NCBI RefSeq assembly: GCF_036962685.1
Contig: NZ_JBALOP010000014.1
Span: 32,606 to 96,605, forward strand
DNA from: Ferdinandcohnia sp036962685
GTDB lineage: Bacteria; Bacillota; Bacilli; Bacillales; Bacillaceae_L
Length of the DNA stretch: 64,000 nucleotides
Direction of reading: 5' to 3'
Within the stretch, counting starts at the first letter, position 1; the number at the start of each line of letters is the position of its first letter. Below are positions 51,839 to 60,106 of the stretch, one piece after another. The notes beneath the pieces were generated by a model. That model was not told the origin of the DNA and ran no database searches. It worked only from the letters and a program-made list of their open reading frames with translations. The position numbers and the translations under genes were made by a program.

Positions 51839-52322
51839 AAATCTTTACTCCTTCCCGCTGCTGCTTGGATGCTGCCTGTTGGACCGCTTCAACAATTGTA
51901 GAATAACCTGTACATCTACAAATATTTCCATGTAGATAGTGTTTAATTTCAGCCTCGGTAGGGTTTGCATTTTCCTTTAGTAATGCGAGAGAGGACAGCA
52001 TCATTCCTGAAGTACAAAATCCACATTGAAGTGCACCCTTTTCCATAAATGCTTGTTGGATGACGTGTAGGTTTTCTCCATCTGCTAATCCTTCCGCTGT
52101 TAAAATATCTTTTCCGTCCATTTCAATCGCTAGTGTCGTACATGCACTATACGGTTTTCCATCTAACAATACAGTGCAAGCCCCACACACTTGCATATCA
52201 CAAGCTAACTTTATACTGATTAATCCTCTATCCCTTAAAACGTCGATTAATAAGTCGGATGCATTGACATCAATATTTATCTGTTCTCCATTAACAGTGC
52301 TAGTAATATTATGCATTTTCAT
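51831..52322 (-). CDS. 2Fe-2S subunit of molybdenum hydroxylase
   Basis: Small electron-transfer subunit of 163 residues with two 2Fe-2S clusters. The plant-ferredoxin-type cluster uses cysteines in CDMQVCGACTVLLDGKPYSAC (given in part), and the second cluster uses QCGFCTSGMM and ICRCTGY. It passes electrons from the Mo centre to the FAD subunit. Four-base overlap (ATGA) with the FAD gene upstream and eight bases with the Mo gene downstream. Confidence 0.95.
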   Translation of the reverse strand: MKMHNITSTVNGEQINIDVNASDLLIDVLRDRGLISIKLACDMQVCGACTVLLDGKPYSACTTLAIEMDGKDILTAEGLADGENLHVIQQAFMEKGALQCGFCTSGMMLSSLALLKENANPTEAEIKHYLHGNICRCTGYSTIVEAVQQAASKQQREGVKIYD

Positions 52323-53206
52323 GATTCTATCCCCTCCTTTCCTTTAATAAAGGCTTCCTCCACAGCAACTCTTAAAAGCGAGGCAACAACATGTGTTTTA
52401 TATTCAGCACTTCCATCATTATCATCAACTGCATCCATTTCCGGTGTTATCCCCTCAACCCACCAATCAATTTCCTTCTCAACTACTTCAATGCTTTTTC
52501 CTACTAGTAAAGCTTCCATCGTAGTTAAGCGGGTAGGGATTGGATTCGTTGCTGCGACAACGATTTTTGAGTCAGTAATTGTCTCAAGGTTAGGATCTAA
52601 ACGTAAGACGGCAGCAACTCCTGCCATTGGAAACTCCACAATTGAAAATTTATGATAGGACGCCCCAGTACGTTCACTCAAAAATGGAACCTCAATGGAA
52701 GTAATCATTTCACCTTCCTCTAGCGCGGTTTCAAACGGTCCCAACCAAAAATCACTCATTGGAATTTGTCTGGTTCCTTTTGCCGAAATTGTATTAATAT
52801 CAGCTTCCGCGGCTACTAGGTATGCACCAGGGTCTGAACGCGGTTCGGCAAACGCAAGGTTTCCACCAATCGTTCCCGCCGTTCGAATTCGGATATTTCC
52901 AATATTGTTCTCTAATTGTGCTAAAGTAGGTTGATATTTTTGGACAATTGGAGAGTTAGCGATTTCCGCATGTGTTGATAATGCACCTATTCTTAATCTC
53001 TTATTCTCTTCATCTATTTCAATGAAATTTAGTTCTATTAATGAACGTAAACTTATTAAATTTTCGTATTCAAGCATTCCTTCCTTTAATACCTGTAATA
53101 ATTCTGTACCCCCAGCATAATAAGCAGCATCTTCTCCTAATTTAGCCTTTAGTTCGACTGCATCATCGATACTTTTTGCTTTAACAAGGCTAAAGGGCTG
53201 AAGCAT
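52319..53206 (-). CDS. FAD-binding subunit of molybdenum hydroxylase
   Basis: Medium subunit of 295 residues. The FAD pyrophosphate is bound by YYAGGTELLQVLK and the segment TAGTIGGNLAFAEPRSDPG is the second flavin motif. A CO-dehydrogenase flavoprotein C-terminal domain follows from about residue 185. Gene order FAD, 2Fe-2S, Mo is as in CoxMSL-like clusters. It overlaps the CoxG-like gene by 17 bases. Confidence 0.93.
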   Translation of the reverse strand: MLQPFSLVKAKSIDDAVELKAKLGEDAAYYAGGTELLQVLKEGMLEYENLISLRSLIELNFIEIDEENKRLRIGALSTHAEIANSPIVQKYQPTLAQLENNIGNIRIRTAGTIGGNLAFAEPRSDPGAYLVAAEADINTISAKGTRQIPMSDFWLGPFETALEEGEMITSIEVPFLSERTGASYHKFSIVEFPMAGVAAVLRLDPNLETITDSKIVVAATNPIPTRLTTMEALLVGKSIEVVEKEIDWWVEGITPEMDAVDDNDGSAEYKTHVVASLLRVAVEEAFIKGKEGIES

Positions 53207-53660
53207 TTTGTTGGCCTCCCTCGAGTACAGCGGTTAGATTCTTCGCGAAATCTTCAACCTTTTCAGTGAATTTTCGATTGACCATTCCTTGACCAAGCGT
53301 TGCGAGCTTTCCTTTCATCTGGAGGTCCACTTTTAAATGAAGCTCTGACCCACCAGATTCATTTTCATTAACTTCAACAAACAGTTCCAATTGAACATGG
53401 GTTTTTGTGATTTTATCTTGACCCCATGCCTTGATTTTCATTAATGGAAATTCTGCTTCTTCTAATGATAATTCCATAGGAAAAGAAACTTTAAATGGTC
53501 CGACTCTATCAGTTGCCAATGCACTGTAATGTTTATTGATTTCGATAACCTTCATATTCTCAACACCTGGAATGCACTCAGCAACACGTTCAATCGTAGT
53601 TACCCAATCCCAAACAACATCTCGTCCTGCGGTTAATTGAATAGAGTGTTCAATTTTCAT
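53190..53660 (-). CDS. SRPBCC family protein, CoxG-like
   Basis: A 156-residue START/Bet v1-like protein of the CO-dehydrogenase subunit G family, with IPGVENMKVIE and the C-terminal amphipathic tail KVEDFAKNLTAVLE. CoxG proteins accompany molybdenum hydroxylases and are thought to recruit them to the membrane or help maturation, without being catalytic. First of five overlapping or near-overlapping genes leading to the hydroxylase. Confidence 0.88.
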   Translation of the reverse strand: MKIEHSIQLTAGRDVVWDWVTTIERVAECIPGVENMKVIEINKHYSALATDRVGPFKVSFPMELSLEEAEFPLMKIKAWGQDKITKTHVQLELFVEVNENESGGSELHLKVDLQMKGKLATLGQGMVNRKFTEKVEDFAKNLTAVLEGGQQNASAL

Positions 53661-53693
53661 CGTTCTTCCCCCCCATTTAATCCCTCAAATTTA

Positions 53694-54416
53694 CTATTCT
53701 TCTAAAATAGCAACAGCCCTGACGGCTGCACCAGTAGCACCTTCCCATTTGATTGGCAGCACAGATAATAAGAATCCGTGCGACGTAGGGATGTTTTCAA
53801 AGTTCATCATATTTTCAAGATGGTAATATTCGTGTGTTAGCATAACCTTATGAGCTTCCCAAAAGAGCTTCTTTTCAAACATCGACCAAACAGGTGGATC
53901 AAAGGTTGGAGCATCACATCCCATGACTTTAACACCTTTTTCAATCAAATAGATCGTTGCCTCGGCACTCATCCCTGCGAAATCGCGATGATAGCGGTCT
54001 TCCTGATTATAAGCACCTGCACCTGTCCACATAAGAACAATATCTCTTTCTTTAATTTCATAATTAATGTCTTTCTCCGCTTGCTTGATATCCTCAACAG
54101 TGATGACACTTCCCGGTTCTTTATGACGAAAATCTAATCGAACTCCGTCTCCGAAACAATACTCTACTGGTATACCTTCAGCCCCAGGACCATCTCCCCT
54201 CATATGGCGGAGTGAATCCATATGTGTACCAATATGATCTCCTTGAACGATTACACAATGGGCTGTTAGCCATTCTTCTCCAAACTTAGTCGCACCAATA
54301 TTATTAGCAAATTCAGCATGGCTTTCGACCTGGGCAATAATTGGTTTAGCTACCCTTGGGAAAGTTTGCATATCTGGACCAATCGTTAAACTTAAATCTA
54401 TTATTTGACGTGGCAA
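53694..54416 (-). CDS. Cyclase family (kynurenine formamidase-like) metal hydrolase
   Basis: A 240-residue protein of the cyclase/kynurenine formamidase family. The metal-binding signature HIGTHMDSLRHM is intact (HxGTHxDxxxH). Members hydrolyse amides, lactones or cyclic imides. In this cluster it could open a ring made by the Mo hydroxylase, with the FAH protein acting later; this order is inference. It lies 33 bases before the CoxG-like gene, and so may be the first gene of the hydroxylase operon. Confidence 0.87.
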   Translation of the reverse strand: MPRQIIDLSLTIGPDMQTFPRVAKPIIAQVESHAEFANNIGATKFGEEWLTAHCVIVQGDHIGTHMDSLRHMRGDGPGAEGIPVEYCFGDGVRLDFRHKEPGSVITVEDIKQAEKDINYEIKERDIVLMWTGAGAYNQEDRYHRDFAGMSAEATIYLIEKGVKVMGCDAPTFDPPVWSMFEKKLFWEAHKVMLTHEYYHLENMMNFENIPTSHGFLLSVLPIKWEGATGAAVRAVAILEE

Positions 54417-54482
54417 CTGAATGCGCCTCCCTTGTTAATTTTTTTCTATACCTTTATACTTATAAGTCGGGAGCACTGGTGT

Positions 54483-54530
54483 GTGTTGAAACAGATACTG
54501 AGTCGCTGCAACGACCCAGCATCTTTTAAT
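54483..54530. other. Hairpin downstream of the dikinase-like gene
   Basis: CTGAGTCG and CGACCCAG form an 8-bp stem with one mismatch around a 6-base loop, just beyond the stop codon at 54533. No T-run follows on the minus strand, so it is a weak or processing signal; transcription may continue into the cyclase gene. Confidence 0.45.
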
Positions 54531-54532
54531 AG

Positions 54533-56224
54533 TTAGTCGAGAATTGTAACCACACCACTGCTTCCGTCTACACGGATTCTTTGACCTGATTTAATTTTGG
54601 TCGTTCCATCTAATGTACTTGTAACTGCAGGAACTCCATATTCTCTTGCGATTACTGCTGGATGAGAAAGCACTCCGCCAGAATCTGTTACTAGACCGGA
54701 AATTTTACTAAATAATAGTGTCCAAGCAGGGTTCGTCATTCTGCATACGAGTATGTCCCCTTGCTGAAGCTTATCAAAATCGTCCGGACTACTAATATAA
54801 CGTGCTACCCCTTCGACTACCCCACTTGAAGCAGCAAGTCCTCTAATTTCACTAACCTCTTGATCTTTTGTTTTTGATAGTTCAAAACGTTCCGGATATC
54901 CCCAAACGCCTGCATACACTTGTTCATGTAAGGCCCAATGGTCGGCTGTTCCAACCCAATCACGAGGGCTAATCACATGTGCCTCATCCTGCTCCTGTCT
55001 GCGCTTTGCCACAAGTGCTTTTGCATCAAACGCATCTGGAACGGCAGCTAAATGGCGTATTTCATCATACACAAGATAGAAGATATCTTCTGAATCATCG
55101 AGATCCCCGCGGTTTACAAATTTCTTACCAATTTCCTTAATGGCTATTCTCATACGAGCATATGTCCCTTGGTCGATATAAAAATGATGGTCTGGTGTTA
55201 ATGGGTTCATTGCAAGCGCTAATTCAAGTGCATCATTAAATTTCTTAAGGTCGTCCTCATTTTGAATTCGAGAACGTAGTTCATTTATTGCTGACTCTTG
55301 CTCAACCGCCACCCTCTTATTATCTTGGTGATAGTCATAATCTGAATCTAAGTAATTGCGCAATGTTTCATAAATTGGAGCAGGGTTTTCTTTCCAAAGC
55401 TCATAAGTGTATTCATGTGTAAAGATTGCTTTGTATCCATACTCCTCTTTATAGCGATTAATTTCATCTAAAATTGCCTGTCCTTTTTCTGATTTTGCTA
55501 ATGCGGTTTGTATGTTTTCAATCGTATCCTGCTCCGTGAATATCGCCTTTAGCTTCGAATCAGCTTTAATTTTTTCCTTAATATCAAATAATTCTTTTGA
55601 AGATTCCCAGTTTTTATCTTTAATAGATACGAGAACCTTCCCAACAAATTGGCCAGCATCTTCACCGGCAACCTCTACCGCAATATTGCTGAATTGTGAG
55701 TGTGCAGCAAATTGTGCTAAATTTAAAATCCAATGAATTCGGAAATGTCTTTCCTGAATGTCGATTGCATCCTCAAATAAGACCATCATTTCTGGAATAC
55801 TAGAATTTTCATAAGGGAAATTATCTAAGTACTCAAGATTCTTCTTAATCTCTGGAAGATACCTTTCTTCCCACCATCCAAGAAAACGAGTTGCATAGAT
55901 TGGAAGCATCATTCCGAAATACGGAGCTAATCTTGCTTCTTCTTCAGGATCTCTTCGCTTCACCGAAGTATATAAGTAACCGTTTACATTTAATGCGTTC
56001 CACTCCTTTCCGAATGGCACACCGAAACGACGGAACATGTATTCACATGTTTCCCCCCACCAGCCACCGATGTCAAAATATAACGGCGAAACCGGGCGGG
56101 GAACGTGGAGATCATCAAACCACCAAAATTCATCTTTGTCACTTTCAGTTCTCCACTTTATTGGAAATTTTTCATTCCCTAAAAACTGGCCCAAAATTTC
56201 CCTCGAATTCACTTGTACTGTCAT
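54533..56224 (-). CDS. PEP-synthase-like phosphohistidine subunit of a split phosphotransferase
   Basis: A 563-residue protein. Its last ~85 residues are the PEP-utilising mobile (swivelling) domain, with the phosphorylatable His521 in GGVLSHPAVIAREYGVPAV (in part). The middle region, including DLDDSEDIFYLVYDEI, resembles the substrate domain of rifampin phosphotransferase. It lacks an ATP-grasp domain; that half is encoded separately at 56957. Together the two (about 875 residues) equal one Rph/PEP-synthase-like enzyme, and the split recalls the two large subunits of phenylphosphate synthase. Expected chemistry: ATP phosphorylates the histidine via the partner, and the phosphate goes to an organic acceptor. 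AAGGGGGA sets the start; a perfect palindrome lies upstream. Confidence 0.85.
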   Translation of the reverse strand: MTVQVNSREILGQFLGNEKFPIKWRTESDKDEFWWFDDLHVPRPVSPLYFDIGGWWGETCEYMFRRFGVPFGKEWNALNVNGYLYTSVKRRDPEEEARLAPYFGMMLPIYATRFLGWWEERYLPEIKKNLEYLDNFPYENSSIPEMMVLFEDAIDIQERHFRIHWILNLAQFAAHSQFSNIAVEVAGEDAGQFVGKVLVSIKDKNWESSKELFDIKEKIKADSKLKAIFTEQDTIENIQTALAKSEKGQAILDEINRYKEEYGYKAIFTHEYTYELWKENPAPIYETLRNYLDSDYDYHQDNKRVAVEQESAINELRSRIQNEDDLKKFNDALELALAMNPLTPDHHFYIDQGTYARMRIAIKEIGKKFVNRGDLDDSEDIFYLVYDEIRHLAAVPDAFDAKALVAKRRQEQDEAHVISPRDWVGTADHWALHEQVYAGVWGYPERFELSKTKDQEVSEIRGLAASSGVVEGVARYISSPDDFDKLQQGDILVCRMTNPAWTLLFSKISGLVTDSGGVLSHPAVIAREYGVPAVTSTLDGTTKIKSGQRIRVDGSSGVVTILD

Positions 56225-56262
56225 TCAGATTCCCCCTTAAATTGATAAAAATATATGCAAAA

Positions 56263-56274
56263 GGCCAATTGGCC
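56263..56274. promoter_or_regulatory. Perfect palindrome GGCCAATTGGCC, candidate GntR operator
   Basis: A 12-bp perfect palindrome, extended on both sides by A/T (TTTTGGCC...GGCCTTTT), lies 38 bases before the phosphohistidine-subunit start and just after the GntR gene. Its place in the promoter region suggests a regulator site. Confidence 0.5.
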
Positions 56275-56286
56275 AAAATGCCACGT

Positions 56287-56943
56287 TTAAGGAGTAGTAG
56301 AGGTTAGCCCAACTATATGTTGGCGAATAACTTTAACAGCTATATCCGGATCACCCGAGATGATTGAGTCTAAAACTTCATTATGTCTTTCCGCTAATTC
56401 CACTAGCTCTTTTTTAACAACATGAGTCGTAATAGTTGTCCAAGTATTTGGATGAATATCCTCCCACATTGCTAATAAAAATTCATTCCCTGATAATTCC
56501 ACAATTTTGCGATGAAATTCGACATTAAACGCAATTGATTTTGCTGCATCAACGGCTTTAGCTGAATTGACCATTTCATTAATTATCTCTCTTAATTTGT
56601 TAATATCGTCTTTCGTAACTCTTGCTATTGCCAAACGAATTGCGGTTTCCTCTAAAGAAGCTCGAACAATGGAACGCTCAGTAATTTCTTTTTCAGAAAG
56701 TTCTTTTACAAAAGAACCCCGATACGGTTCTGAATGAAGTACCCCCGTCTTTTCAAGTTCCCGTAGAGCTTCACGAACCGGACCCTGGCTAATTCCTAAG
56801 GACTTAGCAATTTGCGTTTCAACAATACGGTCACCTGGTTGTAAGTTCCCATTTATGATTGCGTCTAATATAAAGTTTTTTACGTGGTCCCTTAAAACTG
56901 TTTTTTTAAGCGGGGACTCTTGAGCTGATTCAAGCCATTCCAT
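56287..56943 (-). CDS. GntR-family regulator (FadR/FCD subfamily)
   Basis: A 218-residue regulator. The winged HTH (residues ~15-80) has the GntR signature PGDRIVETQIAKSLGISQGPVREALRELEK (in part); a helical FCD ligand domain follows, with the metal/ligand histidine in NVEFHRKIVELSGNEF. Regulators of this subfamily usually repress catabolic operons and release DNA on binding a pathway acid. The gene is sandwiched between the two halves of the split phosphotransferase, 13 bases after the ATP-grasp gene. Likely local regulator of island 2; candidate sites are the palindromes at 56263, 57944 and 58058. Confidence 0.92.
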   Translation of the reverse strand: MEWLESAQESPLKKTVLRDHVKNFILDAIINGNLQPGDRIVETQIAKSLGISQGPVREALRELEKTGVLHSEPYRGSFVKELSEKEITERSIVRASLEETAIRLAIARVTKDDINKLREIINEMVNSAKAVDAAKSIAFNVEFHRKIVELSGNEFLLAMWEDIHPNTWTTITTHVVKKELVELAERHNEVLDSIISGDPDIAVKVIRQHIVGLTSTTP

Positions 56944-56956
56944 TAAAACACTTCCT

Positions 56957-57895
56957 TTAAATTGTTGTTATTGGGCGACTTTGAAGGAGGTAAACCTTCC
57001 CTAACTTAATGGCCCATTCCACATCTTGAGGAGACCCGAAAAAGTCTTCAAGATTTGATGCTACCTTGTTTAATCGATGTAATTCAATACTATTTAAAAC
57101 TTGTGCACGAACCTTATCAGGCGGCACAGGTTTTTGTTCCACTTCATTTTCACTTCGAACAATCATATGGGTTTTTGGTAATACGTTTGCCATCAATAAT
57201 TTGTTTGATTGTTTCTCTATTATGTACTGATCAGGTGTAACCTCCCCTGATACTAGCGCTTCCCCCAATCCCCAACAGGCTTCGATTATCACTTCATCGC
57301 CTTTTGTTACCGGATTAATGGTAAACATAACACCAGCTTTGTCGGCATCGACTAATTTTTGAATAACTACTGCACTTGCAACCTGTTCATGCTTAATATT
57401 TTGTCGAACACGGTATGCAATCGCCCTATCTGTAAAGCATGAAGCCCAGCAACACTTTACGCGGTGTAATACTTGCTCTTTATTAACAACTCCCAAATAT
57501 GTTTCTTGTTGGCCGGCGAAGCTTGCTTCTGGCAAATCCTCAGCAGTCGCACTAGAACGAACTGCAACCGGTCCATTATCTGGACATAATTTTTCATAAG
57601 ATGAGACAATTTCTAACTCTAACGATGCTGGTATCTTTAATGATTCGATTGCTGAACGAATCACTGATGATGCCTGTCTTGCAGCTTCTTCATTCTCTAA
57701 GTTTAAGTTTTCTAATTCATTTTCAATAAGCTTGTCTACTCCGGTTTCGGCCAGTGCTGTTAAGTAAGCCTCAGTTGATACGACAAACCCTTCTGGAATC
57801 GGCAGCTCTGCCCTTGTCATTTTTGATAAGCTTGCTCCTTTTCCACCGGTAAGTTGCAGATTTTCTCCTTTCGGTTCATTAAACCAAATAATCAT
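56957..57895 (-). CDS. ATP-grasp (PPDK/PEP-synthase N-terminal) subunit of a split phosphotransferase
   Basis: A 312-residue protein equal to the nucleotide-binding half of PEP synthase: GGKGASL at 17-23, VAVRSSATAEDLPEASFAGQ (in part) in the middle, TINPVTKGDEVIIEACWGLGE and the terminal PQDVEWA and LLQSRPI motifs. It stops exactly where the mobile domain would begin. That part is in the gene at 54533. I choose the ATG at 57895, which has GGGAGG upstream; the GTG five codons earlier would put that site inside the gene. Homologous arrangement: the ATP-binding subunit of phenylphosphate synthase. The substrate is unknown. Confidence 0.85.
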   Translation of the reverse strand: MIIWFNEPKGENLQLTGGKGASLSKMTRAELPIPEGFVVSTEAYLTALAETGVDKLIENELENLNLENEEAARQASSVIRSAIESLKIPASLELEIVSSYEKLCPDNGPVAVRSSATAEDLPEASFAGQQETYLGVVNKEQVLHRVKCCWASCFTDRAIAYRVRQNIKHEQVASAVVIQKLVDADKAGVMFTINPVTKGDEVIIEACWGLGEALVSGEVTPDQYIIEKQSNKLLMANVLPKTHMIVRSENEVEQKPVPPDKVRAQVLNSIELHRLNKVASNLEDFFGSPQDVEWAIKLGKVYLLQSRPITTI

Positions 57896-57943
57896 CCTCA
57901 AACCTCCCACAGCTAAAGTTAGATAGTTGAAATTAAAAATAAT

Positions 57944-57959
57944 AAATAATCGATTATTT
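57944..57959. promoter_or_regulatory. Palindrome AAATAATCGATTATTT, copy 1
   Basis: A 16-bp perfect palindrome about 50 bases upstream of the ATP-grasp subunit start. An identical copy lies 114 bases away at 58058. The pair brackets the promoter region of the ATP-grasp-gntR unit. Confidence 0.55.
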
Positions 57960-58057
57960 TTAATTCAAAAAAAATATAACCTTTATAATTTTCTAATTCA
58001 TCCAACAATTCAAATTATATACGCTTACATTTTATTTGTAAATAAAAATTTATAATA

Positions 58058-58073
58058 AATAATCGATTATTTA
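58058..58073. promoter_or_regulatory. Palindrome AAATAATCGATTATTT, copy 2
   Basis: Identical to the palindrome at 57944 and overlapping the last codons of the MocA-like gene. Two identical 16-mers in 130 bases suggest a looped or cooperative operator. Confidence 0.55.
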
Positions 58074-58705
58074 CCTTTTTTATTTATCAACGACAACATT
58101 AAATATTGTTTGGCATGTTCATAATCTTCAGGTTTATCAATATCAAGATTCCATTCCTTCACCATAAAATCAACGACAGTTACGATTTCAGGATTGGATT
58201 TGATTATTTTTCGTGCCCCTTGATCTCCCTCAATTTCAGTTAGATCATTAAAAACAGATGCATCAAAAAGCACTGGATGACCCACTTCTCCCCTATAACG
58301 TGGACGAACGATTCTAATTCCACTCGCATATTGTCTTTCGTAAGTCTCATAAATTATTCTTATAACTTCTAAAGGGATAAACGGTTGGTCAGCTAAAAAG
58401 ACCATTACAGCATTAGGATTTTGCTTTTCGTTGGCAAGCGCAAAAATCCCCTCCTTCAATGAGGATGACATTCCCTGTTTATAATTATCATTTTCAATAT
58501 AGGTTACATTTAGGTTCTCTACTAACTCTTTCATCTCATTTGTCTTCTCATTGCCGACAATGATAATGGGTTTTAACTTTAATTTTAGTGCCAATTCAAC
58601 TGAATAAAGGAAAAGTGGTTTGTTCCCTAAATGAATAAGCTGTTTCATTTGCCCAAATCTACTTGACTGACCTGCGGCTAAAATAATCGCTCCAATGTTT
58701 TGCAA
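58067..58705 (-). CDS. MocA/PucB-like molybdenum cofactor nucleotidyltransferase
   Basis: Nucleotidyltransferase of 212 residues with the N-terminal NTP-binding loop ILAAGQSSRFGQMKQL and FLADQPFIP. Such proteins (MocA, PucB) attach CMP or GMP to molybdopterin for xanthine-oxidase-family enzymes, so this one should complete the cofactor of the hydroxylase at 49541. TTG start six bases from GGGGGAGAG. It lies 17 bases after the phosphatase-like gene upstream. Confidence 0.87.
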   Translation of the reverse strand: MQNIGAIILAAGQSSRFGQMKQLIHLGNKPLFLYSVELALKLKLKPIIIVGNEKTNEMKELVENLNVTYIENDNYKQGMSSSLKEGIFALANEKQNPNAVMVFLADQPFIPLEVIRIIYETYERQYASGIRIVRPRYRGEVGHPVLFDASVFNDLTEIEGDQGARKIIKSNPEIVTVVDFMVKEWNLDIDKPEDYEHAKQYLMLSLINKKGK

Positions 58706-58722
58706 AATAAGCTCTCCCCCTT

Positions 58723-59433
58723 TTATGTAAAATCGTCGTAATTGACCTTGTATTGATTAGAAATAGTGGAATTTACAATCTCAAGACAATTTAATTGGTG
58801 GCCAAACGCACATCCACCATCAATCCCTATTTTATTTTTTGAAAACCAAATCTCATTTGATTGATGAATTTCATATGTTCGGGTGTGGCCAAATACCACC
58901 TTTTTATTTATATTAAGTTCACTATTTATGAATGGTTTTCTGATGTTTAATAAATCTAGAGGCGATTGATTTTTTAAATCTTTCACTTCAGGATTAATAC
59001 CAGCGTGTACAAAGATAAAATGTTCTTCTTCGTAATAAAGAGGCAATGCTTTTAAAAATTCAATGTGAGAACGATATTTATCAATAATAATGTTTAATAC
59101 ATGGTCAATTGATTCATTCTCTGCATTTGGGTAGTAGCTTTTGAGAGTATCAAGTCCACCGTATTTCAAAAATAGGTCATATAATTCTATTTTTCTCGTG
59201 AGAATCAAGTCTAGAAATCTTTGGTCATGGTTCCCCCTTAAAGCAATTACATTTTCGTTTTTAACCATCTTTGCAACTGTTTCAATAATTTCTTTACTAT
59301 TCGACCCTCGATCTACATAGTCTCCCAGTAAAATAAGTTTATCCCTTAATGGTTGATAGTTTGCCTTTTTTAAAAGTGCCTGAAAATGTGGTAAACAACC
59401 GTGTATATCACTAATAACTAGCATCCTTGTCAA
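58723..59433 (-). CDS. Calcineurin-like metallophosphatase
   Basis: Metallophosphoesterase of 237 residues related to Ser/Thr protein phosphatases and diadenosine tetraphosphatases (PrpE/ApaH-like). All metal motifs are seen: SDIHGC near residue 8, GDYVDRGSNS, RGNHDQRF and VHAGI. TTG 59433 is eight bases from GGAGG and gives a start just before the first motif; the longer open frame is not supported. The role in island 2 is unclear and it may be an unrelated neighbour. Its last bases adjoin the MocA-like gene. Confidence 0.85.
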   Translation of the reverse strand: MTRMLVISDIHGCLPHFQALLKKANYQPLRDKLILLGDYVDRGSNSKEIIETVAKMVKNENVIALRGNHDQRFLDLILTRKIELYDLFLKYGGLDTLKSYYPNAENESIDHVLNIIIDKYRSHIEFLKALPLYYEEEHFIFVHAGINPEVKDLKNQSPLDLLNIRKPFINSELNINKKVVFGHTRTYEIHQSNEIWFSKNKIGIDGGCAFGHQLNCLEIVNSTISNQYKVNYDDFT

Positions 59434-59526
59434 TAGTTGAACCTCCAATCTATGGATATTTTCTATTTGCTTGTATATTAACACATTAATTCATTGGCGG
59501 ATTTGGTTGGAAGCAATTTTTATCAT

Positions 59527-59560
59527 AAAAAATACCCATCAATGTACTAGCTTGATGGGC
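59527..59560 (-). terminator. Terminator of the hprK-lgt-yvoD-ppaX-yvoF operon
   Basis: On the minus strand GCCCATCAA and TTGATGGGT form a stem followed by a run of T residues, 18 bases after the yvoF stop. It marks the boundary between backbone and island 2. Confidence 0.88.
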
Positions 59561-59577
59561 ATGTTGGTAGGTCACTT

Positions 59578-60099
59578 TTACTGGCCTACATTCTTTTCTC
59601 GTTGTTCTCGCTGTTCTTTTGTATAAATCACTTGCATCGGATTACCTCCGACAAAGCTGCCAGCTGGGACATCTCTATGAACTAATGTACCAGCTGAAAC
59701 AATCGCCCCGTCCCCGATTTCCACACCTGGCAAAATCGTTGAATTAGCACCAATCATTACCTCGCTGCCAATTTTAACATCACCCAGTCTGTATTCTTTA
59801 ATCAAGTATTCATGAGCTAAAATCGTTGTATTAAAGCCAATGACCGTGTTGTTCCCGACACTGATTTTTTCTGGGAACATGATGTCTGGGACTACCATCA
59901 GTGCAAAGGCTGTTTTTTCCCCAACCTTCATCTTTAAAAAGGTGCGGTATAACCAATTTTTCATACCTAAAAATGGTGTGTATCGTGCAATCTGGATGAC
60001 GATAAAGTTTTTTACAACCTTCCAAAAAGAAACGGTTTTATAGATTTGCCAAAGCGAATTTGGACCCGAAACATAATAACGTGTGGTTCGTCGTTTCAC
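59578..60099 (-). CDS. yvoF: Hexapeptide-repeat acyltransferase (YvoF-like)
   Basis: Left-handed beta-helix acyltransferase of 173 residues, with hexapeptide-type repeats such as IGANSTILPGVEIGDGAIVSAGTLV (in part) and the active-site histidine probably in LAHEYLI. It would transfer an acetyl or similar group to a sugar or other acceptor; the substrate is unknown. It lies seven bases after ppaX at the end of the conserved hprK operon. Confidence 0.9.
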   Translation of the reverse strand: MKRRTTRYYVSGPNSLWQIYKTVSFWKVVKNFIVIQIARYTPFLGMKNWLYRTFLKMKVGEKTAFALMVVPDIMFPEKISVGNNTVIGFNTTILAHEYLIKEYRLGDVKIGSEVMIGANSTILPGVEIGDGAIVSAGTLVHRDVPAGSFVGGNPMQVIYTKEQREQREKNVGQ

Positions 60100-60106
60100 T
60101 ATTTTT

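Noticed and set aside
49541..53660. Aerobic CO dehydrogenase (CoxMSL with CoxG)
   Set aside because: The large subunit has AYRGFG at the active-site loop, not the AYRCSFR of CO dehydrogenase; a coxD-type maturation gene is also missing.
54533..57895. Single frameshifted PEP-synthase-like gene
   Set aside because: The two halves are in order ATP-grasp, GntR gene, phosphohistidine half; a complete regulator gene lies between them and each half has its own ribosome binding site, so this is a true split.
54533..57895. Rifampin resistance phosphotransferase
   Set aside because: The domains are similar, but resistance enzymes are single proteins; the location in a Mo hydroxylase and hydrolase cluster points to catabolism.
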